This document shows, piece by piece, positions 27,535 through 35,309 of a stretch of DNA of 64,000 nucleotides. Each line of letters opens with the position of its first letter. The first letter of the stretch is position 1. The position numbers and the translations under genes are program-made. This stretch comes from an uncultured Pseudacidovorax sp. (GTDB lineage: Bacteria; Pseudomonadota; Gammaproteobacteria; Burkholderiales; Burkholderiaceae_C): the NCBI RefSeq assembly GCF_913773995.1, contig NZ_CAJYES010000110.1, forward strand, positions 1 to 64,000, in the 5' to 3' direction. The notes under the pieces were generated by a model, which was not told the origin of the DNA, searched no databases, and worked only from the letters and a program-made list of their open reading frames with translations.

Positions 27535-28338
27535 ATGTCCGAGCCCCAGCTCAGCGGCGCCACGCGCGTCCACTTCATCGTGGGAGATCCCATCGCGCAG
27601 GTGAAATCGCCCGCGGGCGTCACGCAGGCCTTTGCCGAGCGCGGCATGGACGCCATGGTCATGCCCGCCCATGTGTCACCGGCCGACCTGGCCACCTGGC
27701 TGACCGGCGTGTCGGCGGCAAAGAACGTGGACGGCGTCATCGTCACCGTGCCCCACAAATTCGCCTGCGCGGCGCTGTGCGCCACGCTGTCGGAGCGGGC
27801 TGCCTTCCTGGGTGCCACCAACACGATGCGCCGCAATGCGGATGGCCGCTGGCATGGCGACATGTTCGACGGCCTGGCCATGGTGGCCGCCCTGCGCGAC
27901 CGCGGCGGCGAGCCCGAGGGCCGCCGCGCGCTGCTGGTGGGCGCAGGCGGCGCCGGCTCGGCCATCGCCCATGCGCTGGTGATGGCTGGTGTCGCGTCGC
28001 TGGACATCCACGATGGCGACATCGCCCGCCGCGACGCGCTGGTGGCACGCCTGGCCGGGCTGGGCCGCTGCCCCGTCGGCGTCGGCTCGGCCGATCCGGC
28101 CGGCTACCAGCTGGTGGTCAACGCCTCGCCCGCCGGTATGCGCGCGGACGATCCGCTGCCCGTGGACGTGCAGCGCCTGGCGCCCGATGCCTTTGTCGGC
28201 TGCGTGATCACCCAGCCGGCCGTCACGCCCCTGATCGCCGCCGCCCGTGCGCGCGGGCTGGGCACCGCCACCGGCTCCGACATGTTCGCCCGCGTCCGCG
28301 ACCTGATGGTCGAGTTCCTGGCGGAGCCCCAGCCGTGA
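27535..28338 (+). CDS. Shikimate dehydrogenase-like protein
   Basis: 267-aa member of the shikimate/quinate dehydrogenase family. Substrate domain: HFIVGDPIAQVKSPAGVTQAFAERG, in which the second S of the usual SxSP motif is replaced (VKSP), then VDGVIVTVPHKFACAALC with the catalytic Lys, and LGATNTMRR. Cofactor domain: RALLVGAGGAGSAIAHAL and VVNASPAGM. The altered SxSP and the catabolic neighbours argue against the biosynthetic AroE role. AGGAGACAG precedes the ATG at 27535. It overlaps the next flavoprotein gene (GTG start at 28335). Confidence 0.88.
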   Translation: MSEPQLSGATRVHFIVGDPIAQVKSPAGVTQAFAERGMDAMVMPAHVSPADLATWLTGVSAAKNVDGVIVTVPHKFACAALCATLSERAAFLGATNTMRRNADGRWHGDMFDGLAMVAALRDRGGEPEGRRALLVGAGGAGSAIAHALVMAGVASLDIHDGDIARRDALVARLAGLGRCPVGVGSADPAGYQLVVNASPAGMRADDPLPVDVQRLAPDAFVGCVITQPAVTPLIAAARARGLGTATGSDMFARVRDLMVEFLAEPQP

Positions 28339-30077
28339 AGCGCCTGCAGACGCTGGCCGATCTGCCCGAAGGCGCGGCCTTCGACCTCGTGGTCGTCGGC
28401 GCGGGTGGCGCCGGCATGGCGGCTGCCCTGTTCGCGGCCCTGGAGGGCCAGCAGGTGCTGCTGGTGGAGCGCACCGCCCACGTGGGCGGCACCACCGCAT
28501 GGTCGGCCGGCACCTGCTGGGTGCCCGGCACGCGCGAGGGCGCTGCGGTCAACCCGGCCGACACGCTGGCCGAGGCTGCGCGCTACCTCGACAACGCCAT
28601 CGGCGACCGCACGCCCGCCGCCCTGCGCCAGGCCTTCCTGGACCATGGCGCCGAGGCCATCGCCCAGCTGGCCGCGCGCACCGAGGTCAAGCTCCGCGCC
28701 TATCCCAGGCACCCCGACTACATCTCCGACCTCGAGGGCTCGACCGTCGCCGGTCGCGCACTGGAGCCGCTGCCCTTCGACGGCCGGCTGCTGGGCGAGT
28801 GGTTCGCGCTGCTGCGCCCGCCCATCCCCGAGTTCACCGTGCTGGGCGGCATGATGGTCGACCGCACCGACATCAACCACCTGCTGGGCATGACGAAGTC
28901 GCTGGCCTCGCTGCGGCATTCGGTGCGCATCCTGGCGCGCCATGGCCGCGACCGCCTGCGCCATGCGCGCGGCACGCGGCTGGTGATGGGCAATGCGCTG
29001 GTGGGGCGGCTGCTGTATTCGCTCTCGCGCCTGCCCAACGTCACGCTCGCCATGGAGACCGAGCTGATGCGCCTGCAGCGCAACGACGCCGGCATCGACG
29101 GCGTGGTGCTGGCCCAGCGCGGCCAGCGCCGCAGCGTGGCCGCACGCGCTGGCGTGGTGCTGGCCAGCGGCGGCTTCAACCGCCACCCCGAGCGACGGCA
29201 GGCCCTGCTGCCCGGTGCCGACATCGGCTGGTGCCCCGGCGCGCCCGGCCACACCGGCGAGGCGCATGCGCTGGCGGAAGCCGTGGGCGCGCGCTACGGC
29301 AGCGGTTCGATGAGCCCGGCCTTCTGGGCGCCCGTCTCGCGCCGCACGCGCGCCGATGGCAGCACCGCCCTGTTCCCGCACTTCGTCATGGACCGCGCCA
29401 AGCCGGGCGTGCTCGCCGTCAATGCGGCGGGCGAGCGCTTCGTCAACGAAAGCACCTCGTACCACCTCTTCGGCCTGGCCATGCAGCAGCCGGGCGCCGA
29501 TGGCCAGCCCTCCGTCCCCGCCTTCCTCATCTGCGATGCCGCGGCCCTGCGCAAGTACGGCCTGGGCATGGTGCGCCCGGGTGGCAAGGGCCTCGCGCCC
29601 TTCCTCGCCGACGGCTACCTCACGCAGGCTGACACGCTGGCAGGTCTGGCCCAGGCCCTGGGCATCGATGCGCAGCGTCTGCAGGCCACGGTCGAGCGCT
29701 TCAACACCCTGGCGCGCAGCGGCGCGGACAGCGACTTCCACCGCGGCGAGACGGCCTACCAGCGCAACCTGGGCGACCCGGCATGGCCCGGACCCAACCC
29801 CTGCCTCGGTCCGCTGGAGGAAGGCCCCTTCTATGCCGTGCGCCTCTATCCCGGCGACATCGGCGCGGCCCAGGGCTTCGCCACCGATACCGATGCGCGC
29901 GTGCTCGACGCGCAGGGCCAGCCCATCGCGGGCCTCTATGCGGTGGGCAACGACATGCACTCGATCATGGGTGGCGTCTACACGGCGCCGGGCATCACGC
30001 TCGGCCCCGGCATCGTCTTCGCGCACCTGGCGGCGCGGCATGCGGCCTCGCGCCTGCGCAAGGCCGTCGCCACCTAG
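28335..30077 (+). CDS. FAD-dependent oxidoreductase, FAD_binding_2 family (copy 3)
   Basis: 580-aa flavoprotein paralogous to the two others in this region. FAD motif LVVVGAGGAGMAAALFAALEG at about residues 18-38, GGTTAWSAGTCWVPGT near 53-68, GVVLASGGFNRHPERR mid-protein, and the C-terminal YAVGNDMHSIMGGVYTAPGITLGPGIVFAH block. The GTG at 28335 is chosen because it overlaps the preceding TGA (GTGA) and falls right before the conserved start. It is presumably translated by coupling to the shikimate-dehydrogenase-like gene. Probably acts on a hydroaromatic or ring ketone. Confidence 0.9.
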   Translation: MKRLQTLADLPEGAAFDLVVVGAGGAGMAAALFAALEGQQVLLVERTAHVGGTTAWSAGTCWVPGTREGAAVNPADTLAEAARYLDNAIGDRTPAALRQAFLDHGAEAIAQLAARTEVKLRAYPRHPDYISDLEGSTVAGRALEPLPFDGRLLGEWFALLRPPIPEFTVLGGMMVDRTDINHLLGMTKSLASLRHSVRILARHGRDRLRHARGTRLVMGNALVGRLLYSLSRLPNVTLAMETELMRLQRNDAGIDGVVLAQRGQRRSVAARAGVVLASGGFNRHPERRQALLPGADIGWCPGAPGHTGEAHALAEAVGARYGSGSMSPAFWAPVSRRTRADGSTALFPHFVMDRAKPGVLAVNAAGERFVNESTSYHLFGLAMQQPGADGQPSVPAFLICDAAALRKYGLGMVRPGGKGLAPFLADGYLTQADTLAGLAQALGIDAQRLQATVERFNTLARSGADSDFHRGETAYQRNLGDPAWPGPNPCLGPLEEGPFYAVRLYPGDIGAAQGFATDTDARVLDAQGQPIAGLYAVGNDMHSIMGGVYTAPGITLGPGIVFAHLAARHAASRLRKAVAT

Positions 30078-30293
30078 TCGCGCAGCGCGCCGCACATGCA
30101 TGACAGGCCGGGCAAACCCCAGTCCCTCATGCACGAAAAGTCCGGCGAATGGCCGGAAATGTCGAAGCAGCCCCAGGGCAGGGATCGAAGAATCCACCCC
30201 CACACGCAGCCATGACCGGCGGCCTCGAAAGTCCGGTTGGCGCGGGCCACGCCCGCAGCCTTGCCACCAGAGCAACGACGACAGGAGACAGAC

Positions 30294-31106
30294 TTGCCGA
30301 CCCTCGGCCAACCCCATTCAACAGCCGCCACGGCGCTGATCACCGGCGCCGCGGACGGCATCGGCTGGGCCACCGCGCAGTGCCTGGCACAGCGGGGCTG
30401 GCGCGTGGCCCTGCTGGACCTGCGCGCCGAGGCCGCGCAGGCCCGCGCCGTCGAGCTGGGCCCGCAACACATCGGTCTGGGCTGCGACGTGAGCGATGCC
30501 GGTTCCGTCCAGGTGGCGGTGGCCGCTGCGCAGACCGCGCTCGGCCGCATCGACGCCCTCGTCAACAACGCCGGCATCGGCGAGCAGGCCGCACCCACGC
30601 TGGCGCAGACGGCTGAGGGCTTCGACCGCGTGCTGGCCGTGCACCTGCGCGGCAGCTTCCTCATGACGCAGGCCGTGCTGGGCTTCATGCGCGAGCAGCC
30701 GCGCGATGCCCGTGGCAACCGCGGCGCCATCGTCAACATCGGCTCCATCGCCAGCTTCGGCGGCATCCCGGGCCGCAATGCCTACAGCGCCGCCAAGGCC
30801 GGCGTGCTGGGCATGACGCGCGCACTGGCTTGCGAGTGGGCCCGCCAGGGCATCCGCGTGAACGCGGTGGCCCCGGGCTATGTGCGCACTGCGCTGGTCG
30901 CGGCCCTGGCCGAACGCGGCGATGTGGATGCCCGCGCCGTGGCCGAGCGCACGCCGCTGGGCCGCATGGCCGAGCCCGAAGAGATCGCCGAAGCCATCGC
31001 CTTTCTGGTCTCGCCTGCCGCCAGCTACGTGACCGGCGCCACGCTCAGCGCCGACGGCGGCTGGAGCGTGCTGGGCGCACCGGCCCATGCCCTGGCGCCG
31101 CTTTAA
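30294..31106 (+). CDS. Short-chain dehydrogenase/reductase (likely TTG start)
   Basis: 270-aa classical SDR. Motifs are TALITGAADGIG (cofactor loop), LLDLRAEA (acidic residue after strand 2, favouring NAD), NNAG, YSAAKAG (catalytic Tyr and Lys) and ATLSADGGWSVLG at the end. The TTG at 30294 is preferred because ACAGGAGACAG lies directly upstream, matching the ribosome sites of its neighbours; an ATG at 30237 would add 19 residues without a ribosome site. Bases 30078-30293 hold no gene. It is followed by the livH gene 46 bases on, so it probably leads the importer operon. Confidence 0.88.
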   Translation: MPTLGQPHSTAATALITGAADGIGWATAQCLAQRGWRVALLDLRAEAAQARAVELGPQHIGLGCDVSDAGSVQVAVAAAQTALGRIDALVNNAGIGEQAAPTLAQTAEGFDRVLAVHLRGSFLMTQAVLGFMREQPRDARGNRGAIVNIGSIASFGGIPGRNAYSAAKAGVLGMTRALACEWARQGIRVNAVAPGYVRTALVAALAERGDVDARAVAERTPLGRMAEPEEIAEAIAFLVSPAASYVTGATLSADGGWSVLGAPAHALAPL

Positions 31107-31152
31107 GCGGCCCCGCATCCCCGACCGCACACACGACACGGAGACGACCTTC

Positions 31153-32004
31153 ATGCTGACCATCAACCTCTTCAACGGGCTGGTCTACGGCGCCCTGCTG
31201 ATCATCATGTGCTCGGGCCTGGCGCTCATCTACGGCTTGCGCCGGGTGGTGAACTTCGCGCACGGCTCGCTGTACATGCTGGGCGCGTACATCGGCTACT
31301 CGGTGGCGCTGCGCTACAACTTCTGGGCCGCGCTGGTGGCGGCGCCGGCCATCATGGCGCTGCTGGGCGTGCTGCTCGACCGCTACGGCTTTCGCCTGCT
31401 GCAGGACCGCGATCCGCTCACCGTGGTGCTGGTCACCTTCGGCCTGCTGCTGGTGATCGAGGACTTCGTGCAGACCACCTGGGGCAAGAGCAACCTGTCG
31501 GTGGAAGCGCCCGCCGTGCTGGCCACCTCCATCGACTTCTTCGGCACGCCGCTGCCGGCCTACCGCGTGGCGGTGATCGGCGTCGGCGCGCTGGTGGCGC
31601 TGGGCCTCACGGGCTGGCTGCGCTTCTCGAAGGCGGGGCTGTTCGTGCGGGCCGCCAGCACCGACCCGACCACCACCGCCATGCAGGGCGTGAACACCGA
31701 TGCGCTGTCGGCCGGCGTGGTGGGCCTGGGCACCGCCCTCGCGGGCCTGGCCGGCGTGGTGGCGGCGCCCTTCCTGTCGTTGTCGCCGTCGATGAGCAGC
31801 GACGTGATCATCGATTCCTTCGTGGTGGTGGTCGTGGGCGGCCTGGGCTCGCTGGCCGGCGCCTTCGTCGCCGCCATGGTGCTGGGCATGGTGCAGTCGC
31901 TGGGCGCGGTGTACCTGCCCGACCTCTCGGCCATCCTGCCCTTCGTGATCATGGTCGCGGTGCTCATCTGGCGCCCGGCAGGGTTTGCTGGAAGCCGGAC
32001 GTGA
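31153..32004 (+). CDS. livH: Branched-chain amino-acid-type ABC transporter permease (LivH family)
   Basis: 283-aa inner-membrane permease (PF02653) with about eight hydrophobic segments. It opens LTINLFNGLVYGALLIIMCSGLALIYGLRRVVNFAHGSLYMLGAYIGY, containing the family phrase VVNFAHGxLYMLGAY. VGGLGSLAGAFVAAMVLGMVQ near the end is also typical. It pairs with LivM (32046) in an importer for amino acids or aromatic/carboxylic acids. Start ATG 31153 with GGAGACGACCTTC upstream. First transport gene of a livHM-[IS]-livGF-binding-protein cluster. Confidence 0.93.
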   Translation: MLTINLFNGLVYGALLIIMCSGLALIYGLRRVVNFAHGSLYMLGAYIGYSVALRYNFWAALVAAPAIMALLGVLLDRYGFRLLQDRDPLTVVLVTFGLLLVIEDFVQTTWGKSNLSVEAPAVLATSIDFFGTPLPAYRVAVIGVGALVALGLTGWLRFSKAGLFVRAASTDPTTTAMQGVNTDALSAGVVGLGTALAGLAGVVAAPFLSLSPSMSSDVIIDSFVVVVVGGLGSLAGAFVAAMVLGMVQSLGAVYLPDLSAILPFVIMVAVLIWRPAGFAGSRT

Positions 32005-32045
32005 ACGCCACGCAGAAGACATCAGGGAACGAGAGGAGCGCATTC

Positions 32046-33083
32046 ATGACAAGCAATGTTCGTATCGGCCTGACCGGCGCCGCGGCGCTGGCGGTGGGGG
32101 GCGCGGTGGCGCTGGGCGTGGGCTCGGGCACGCTGCTGTCGCTGTTCACGCAGGCGGTGATCTACGGTGTCTTCGCCTCGGGCGTGGGCCTGCTGCTGCG
32201 GCAGAACGGCATGGTCAGCTTCGGCCATGCGGTGTTCTTCGGGCTCTCGGGCTACACCGTGGGCATCGTGATGGAGCTGGGCTGGATGCCGGCCGAGCTG
32301 GCCATCGTGGCCACGCTGGCGGCGCTGATGCTCTTCGCGCTGCTGGTGGGCCTGGTGATCGTGCGCGTGCCCGGGGTGGCCTTCAGCATGATGACGCTGG
32401 CCATCGGGCAGATGTTCTTCCTCACCGCCTCGCGCTCGCGCGGGCTCACCGGCGGCGCCGACGGCATGAACATCAACTGGCCCTCCACGCTCTTCGGCGT
32501 GCCGCAGTCGCAACTTCTGCAGCCGGCCGTGCTCTTCATGGTGTGCTGGACGGTGCTGGTGCTCACGCTGCTGGTCCTGGCGCTGCTGCTGCGCGGACGC
32601 TTCGGCAGCGTGACCGAGGCGGTGCGCGACAACGAGGAGCGCGCCCGCTTCATCGGCCTGCGCACGCTGCTGCCGCGTGCCGCCATCTATGCGCTGTCGG
32701 CCGGCGTGGTGGCGGTGGCGGGGCTGCTGTCGGCACTGAACACCGGCTTCGTCTCGCCCGAGGCGCTGCACTGGAGCGTCTCCGGTGTGGCGCTGATGAT
32801 GGTCGTGGTCGGCGGCTACAAGGCGCTGTGGGGCCCGCCGCTGGGCGCCATCGTGTACTTCATGTTCAAGGACGTGCTGGGCGACTGGGCCACGCACTGG
32901 ATGGCCATCTTCGGCGTGGCGCTGATCACCGTGATCGTGTTCTCGCCCACCGGCATCGCCGGAGCGCTGCAGAAGCTGTGGAACCCCAGGCGGCGCGATG
33001 CGGCATCGCCCGCCGCCGCGAGTGCCGGCCACACGGCCGCACCCGCCACGCCCGTGGCGCGCCCCGCCACCTCGGCCCGCTGA
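32046..33083 (+). CDS. livM: Branched-chain amino-acid-type ABC transporter permease (LivM family)
   Basis: 345-aa permease of the same family. It includes LLLRQNGMVSFGHAVFFGLSGYTVGIV, where GxxSFGHAxFFGxGAY is the LivM hallmark, and IGLRTLLPRAAIYALSAGVVAVAGLLSALNTGFVSPEALHWSVSGVALMMVVVGG. The C-terminal 30 residues are an Ala/Pro/Arg cytoplasmic tail. It begins 41 bases after livH. Its natural partner ATPase gene livG would start at 33112 but is displaced by an insertion sequence. Confidence 0.93.
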   Translation: MTSNVRIGLTGAAALAVGGAVALGVGSGTLLSLFTQAVIYGVFASGVGLLLRQNGMVSFGHAVFFGLSGYTVGIVMELGWMPAELAIVATLAALMLFALLVGLVIVRVPGVAFSMMTLAIGQMFFLTASRSRGLTGGADGMNINWPSTLFGVPQSQLLQPAVLFMVCWTVLVLTLLVLALLLRGRFGSVTEAVRDNEERARFIGLRTLLPRAAIYALSAGVVAVAGLLSALNTGFVSPEALHWSVSGVALMMVVVGGYKALWGPPLGAIVYFMFKDVLGDWATHWMAIFGVALITVIVFSPTGIAGALQKLWNPRRRDAASPAAASAGHTAAPATPVARPATSAR

Positions 33084-33126
33084 GCCGCATCGCAAGCAGG
33101 AGACAACAGGCATGAGACATCCGGTG

Positions 33127-34335
33127 TCAACCCTCTTGAGAAATTTCGATGCGACAAGCGCTGGAATGGACAGCGGGGTCGTAGGCGCAGCCATCGGTCC
33201 AGATACGCCAGAGCACACGAGTCCAGGCGCGAGCCAATATGCGCACTGCGTGCGGATGATCGCAGCCGCGCTTGCGCGCGGCGTGGTAGACGCTGGCGGC
33301 CCAAGGGCTGGCATGGCGGGAGTTATCAGCCAGGCAAGTGATGGCGCGGCGCAAGCGGTGGTTACAAGCCCATCGGAAGGTGACGGCGCGGCTCTTGCCG
33401 GACTGGTAGGTGACGGGCACGACGCCGGCCTCGGAGCACAACTGCTCGGCACTGGCGAAGCGCTGGGGCACATCGCCCAGTTCGGCCAGGATCTGCGCGG
33501 CGCAGATGCAGCCGGCGCGCGGCAGCGACATGACCGAGACGGCCTGTGGCAACTGCCCCATGGCTTGAGCGATGTGGCCGTCCAGGGACTTGATCTGAGC
33601 TGCGAGCGGCTTGAGCAGGGCCACCAGGGCCAAGGCAGCCGTGGCCTGGGCCTGGGCGAGCGCAGGTTCGCAAAAGCTGGGCGCAGCGGCTTGCAGGCGT
33701 TCGAGCAGCGCGTCGGGAGAACGCCGGCCGCTGTAGCCATGGCGTTTGCAGAAGGCGGCGATCTGGCGGGCTGTGAGTTTGCGCGCGGTGGGCCACTGCT
33801 CGATGAAGGCCAGGGCGATGGGCGAATCGAGGGCGGCGAAGATGCCTGTGGCGCCAGGCCAGTAGGCATCGAGCAGCGCGGTGAGCTGGTTGGCCAGGCG
33901 AATGCGCGTGCTCACCAGGTCGTCGCGTGTGCGCACCAGGGCGCGCAAGGCGCGGATGGCTGCAGACTGCGGCTGCACAGCGCGCCAGCGATGGCCGTCG
34001 GTACGCAGCAAGTCAGCCAGCATGAAGGCATCGCCCGCGTCGCTCTTGGCATTGCTGCTGCGGTAGCGCGGGCGGCTGGCCTTGACGGCGTTGGGATGGA
34101 TCGCAAAGACCTGATGGCCGGCGTCGAGCAGGGCGTCCACGATCAGGCCCGAGGGCCGCTCGATGGCGATGGGCAAGGCTTTGCCAAAGGCAGCGAGTGC
34201 ACGTTGCAGCTCACCGAGTCCTTGGCGATCGTGGTTGATGGTCAAGTGCTTGAGCACGCTGCCCTGGGCGTCGATCACGCACACCGCGTGCGAACGGTAG
34301 GCCCAATCCAGGCCGACAAAGACACTGAGAGTCAT
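33127..34335 (-). CDS. IS110-family transposase (DEDD recombinase)
   Basis: 402-aa transposase. The N-terminal DEDD_Tnp_IS110 domain starts LSVFVGLDWAYRSHAVCVIDAQG, with the first catalytic Asp in GLDWA. It continues with PIAIERPSGLIVDALLDAGHQVFAIHP, which carries the Glu, and SSNAKSDAGDAFMLADLLRTD with the Asp pair (KSDAGDA). The C-terminal Transposase_20 domain has VSVMSLPRAGCICAAQILAELGD, with the conserved Ser expected in SEAGVVPVTYQSGKS. Complete and intact. The ATG at 34335 is preferred over one 48 bases upstream because the conserved core begins there. Confidence 0.93.
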   Translation of the reverse strand: MTLSVFVGLDWAYRSHAVCVIDAQGSVLKHLTINHDRQGLGELQRALAAFGKALPIAIERPSGLIVDALLDAGHQVFAIHPNAVKASRPRYRSSNAKSDAGDAFMLADLLRTDGHRWRAVQPQSAAIRALRALVRTRDDLVSTRIRLANQLTALLDAYWPGATGIFAALDSPIALAFIEQWPTARKLTARQIAAFCKRHGYSGRRSPDALLERLQAAAPSFCEPALAQAQATAALALVALLKPLAAQIKSLDGHIAQAMGQLPQAVSVMSLPRAGCICAAQILAELGDVPQRFASAEQLCSEAGVVPVTYQSGKSRAVTFRWACNHRLRRAITCLADNSRHASPWAASVYHAARKRGCDHPHAVRILARAWTRVLWRIWTDGCAYDPAVHSSACRIEISQEG

Positions 34336-34384
34336 GGACAACCTCCATGGGTTTGGGTTAAGACTGTCCGTGTCGGAAGGCATG

Positions 34385-34570
34385 GCGGGACGCTCATAAA
34401 TTGGCGCTCCAGCTGGGTAGGCGTGGCGCTACATCCGGTGGCCCGTCGTGGCCTTCCGGCACCTCGGGTGCTGCAGGTCTCATGCGGGCTGTCGAACAGC
34501 CAGCGCCACGGGCAGTCACCACGAGGGCACGGAAGTCGGTTCGCCACCTCAGCACCTGTCCGGGGCAGCG
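34385..34570 (-). ncRNA. Candidate bridge (seek) RNA of the IS110 element
   Basis: IS110-group elements carry, upstream of the recombinase, an RNA with a target loop and a donor loop. Here, in transposase orientation, a stem GGTGCTG / CAGCACC (plus 34550-34556 and 34467-34473) encloses GTGGCGCT (34502-34509), an apical hairpin GGCTGT-TCG-ACAGCC (34487-34501) and GCATGAG (34479-34485). GCATGAG is complementary to the core plus right target flank CTCATGC; GCGCT approximates the left flank ending TCGCT. A second region has CACCGGATGT (34431-34440), identical to the element's right terminus, then TTATGAG (34393-34399), complementary to the left-terminal CTCATAA. Order and strand logic match IS621. 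Confidence 0.6.
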
Positions 34571-34589
34571 TCAAGATGGAGGTTGCCTT

Positions 34590-35309
34590 ATGAGCGACTA
34601 CGTGCTGCAGGCCCGCGACGTGGCCATCCACTACGGCGGCGTGAAGGCGGTGGACGGCGTGGAGCTGACGCTGGAACGCGGCCAGATCCGCGGCCTGATC
34701 GGCCCCAACGGCGCCGGCAAGTCCACCGTCATCGACGCCATCACCGGCCGGCGCAAGCTCACCCGCGGCCAGGTCTTCCTGCGCGGCGAGGACGTGAGTG
34801 CGCTCGGCCCCGTGCAGCGGCGCCAGCGGGGGCTGTCGCGCAGCTTCCAGCGCACCAGCGTCTTTGGTCAGATGCGCGTGCGCCGGCAGGTGGCGCTGGC
34901 CTCGCACTGCATGAACCCCAAGGACAGCGAGGCCGATGCGCAGGCCGTGCTCGAAGAGCTGAACCTGGCCCACCGTGCCGACGACGTCGCCGAAGACCTG
35001 GGCTACGGCGAGCAGCGCCGTCTCGACCTGGCCCTGGCCCTGGTCGGTCGGCCCACCGTGCTGCTGCTGGACGAGCCCATGGCCGGCCTCTCGGTGCAGG
35101 AATCGCACGACCTGGCGCGCCACCTCAAGGCGCTGACCTCGCGCTGGAACGTGTCGGTGCTGCTGGTGGAGCACGACATGGACGTGGTGTTCGGCATCAG
35201 CGACGCCGTCACCGTCTTCGAACTCGGCCGCGTGATCGCCAGCGGCGAGCCTGCCGCCGTGCGCGCCAATCCGCGCGTGCGCGAGGCCTACCTGGGGAGC
35301 GCCGCATGA
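34590..35309 (+). CDS. livG: Liv-type ABC transporter ATPase LivG
   Basis: 239-aa ABC ATPase. Walker A GPNGAGKST at about residues 38-46, the Q-loop region RSFQRTSVF, the signature as LGYGEQRRLDLALAL (a LivG-type variant of LSGGQ), Walker B VLLLDEPMAGL, and the H-loop VEHDMD. Length is slightly shorter than usual LivG (about 250) but all motifs are present. Its native ribosome site was separated by the IS; the IS end now places GGAGG 7 bases upstream of the ATG at 34590. The stop overlaps the livF ATG. Confidence 0.93.
   Translation: MSDYVLQARDVAIHYGGVKAVDGVELTLERGQIRGLIGPNGAGKSTVIDAITGRRKLTRGQVFLRGEDVSALGPVQRRQRGLSRSFQRTSVFGQMRVRRQVALASHCMNPKDSEADAQAVLEELNLAHRADDVAEDLGYGEQRRLDLALALVGRPTVLLLDEPMAGLSVQESHDLARHLKALTSRWNVSVLLVEHDMDVVFGISDAVTVFELGRVIASGEPAAVRANPRVREAYLGSAA

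Larger units (their letters stand above)
33117..34589 (-). mobile_element. IS110-group insertion sequence in the livG start codon
   Basis: The element is bounded by two copies of ATGAG (33112-33116 and 34590-34594), of which one belonged to the livG start ATGAGC. Element length is about 1473 bp. One transposase gene occupies almost all of it: only 10 bases lie beyond its stop, while about 250 non-coding bases precede its start. That arrangement (long end on the 5' side of the recombinase) is the one known for the IS110 group. Read in the transposase orientation the shared core is CTCAT, beginning with CT as in the well-studied IS621. It splits the native livG ribosome site (AGGAGA, 33098-33103) from livG. 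Confidence 0.88.

Noticed and set aside
26352-28022. 556-codon version of the Gfo/Idh protein
   Set aside because: The extension crosses the divergent promoter region and reads antisense to the shikimate-dehydrogenase-like gene.
31087-33083. Frameshift or damage in the first Liv importer
   Set aside because: livH, livM, livG and livF are all full length; only the livG upstream region is altered by the IS.
34401-35309. 302-codon version of livG starting inside the IS
   Set aside because: The first 63 codons are IS end sequence. ATG 34590 has GGAGG at good spacing and gives the family length.
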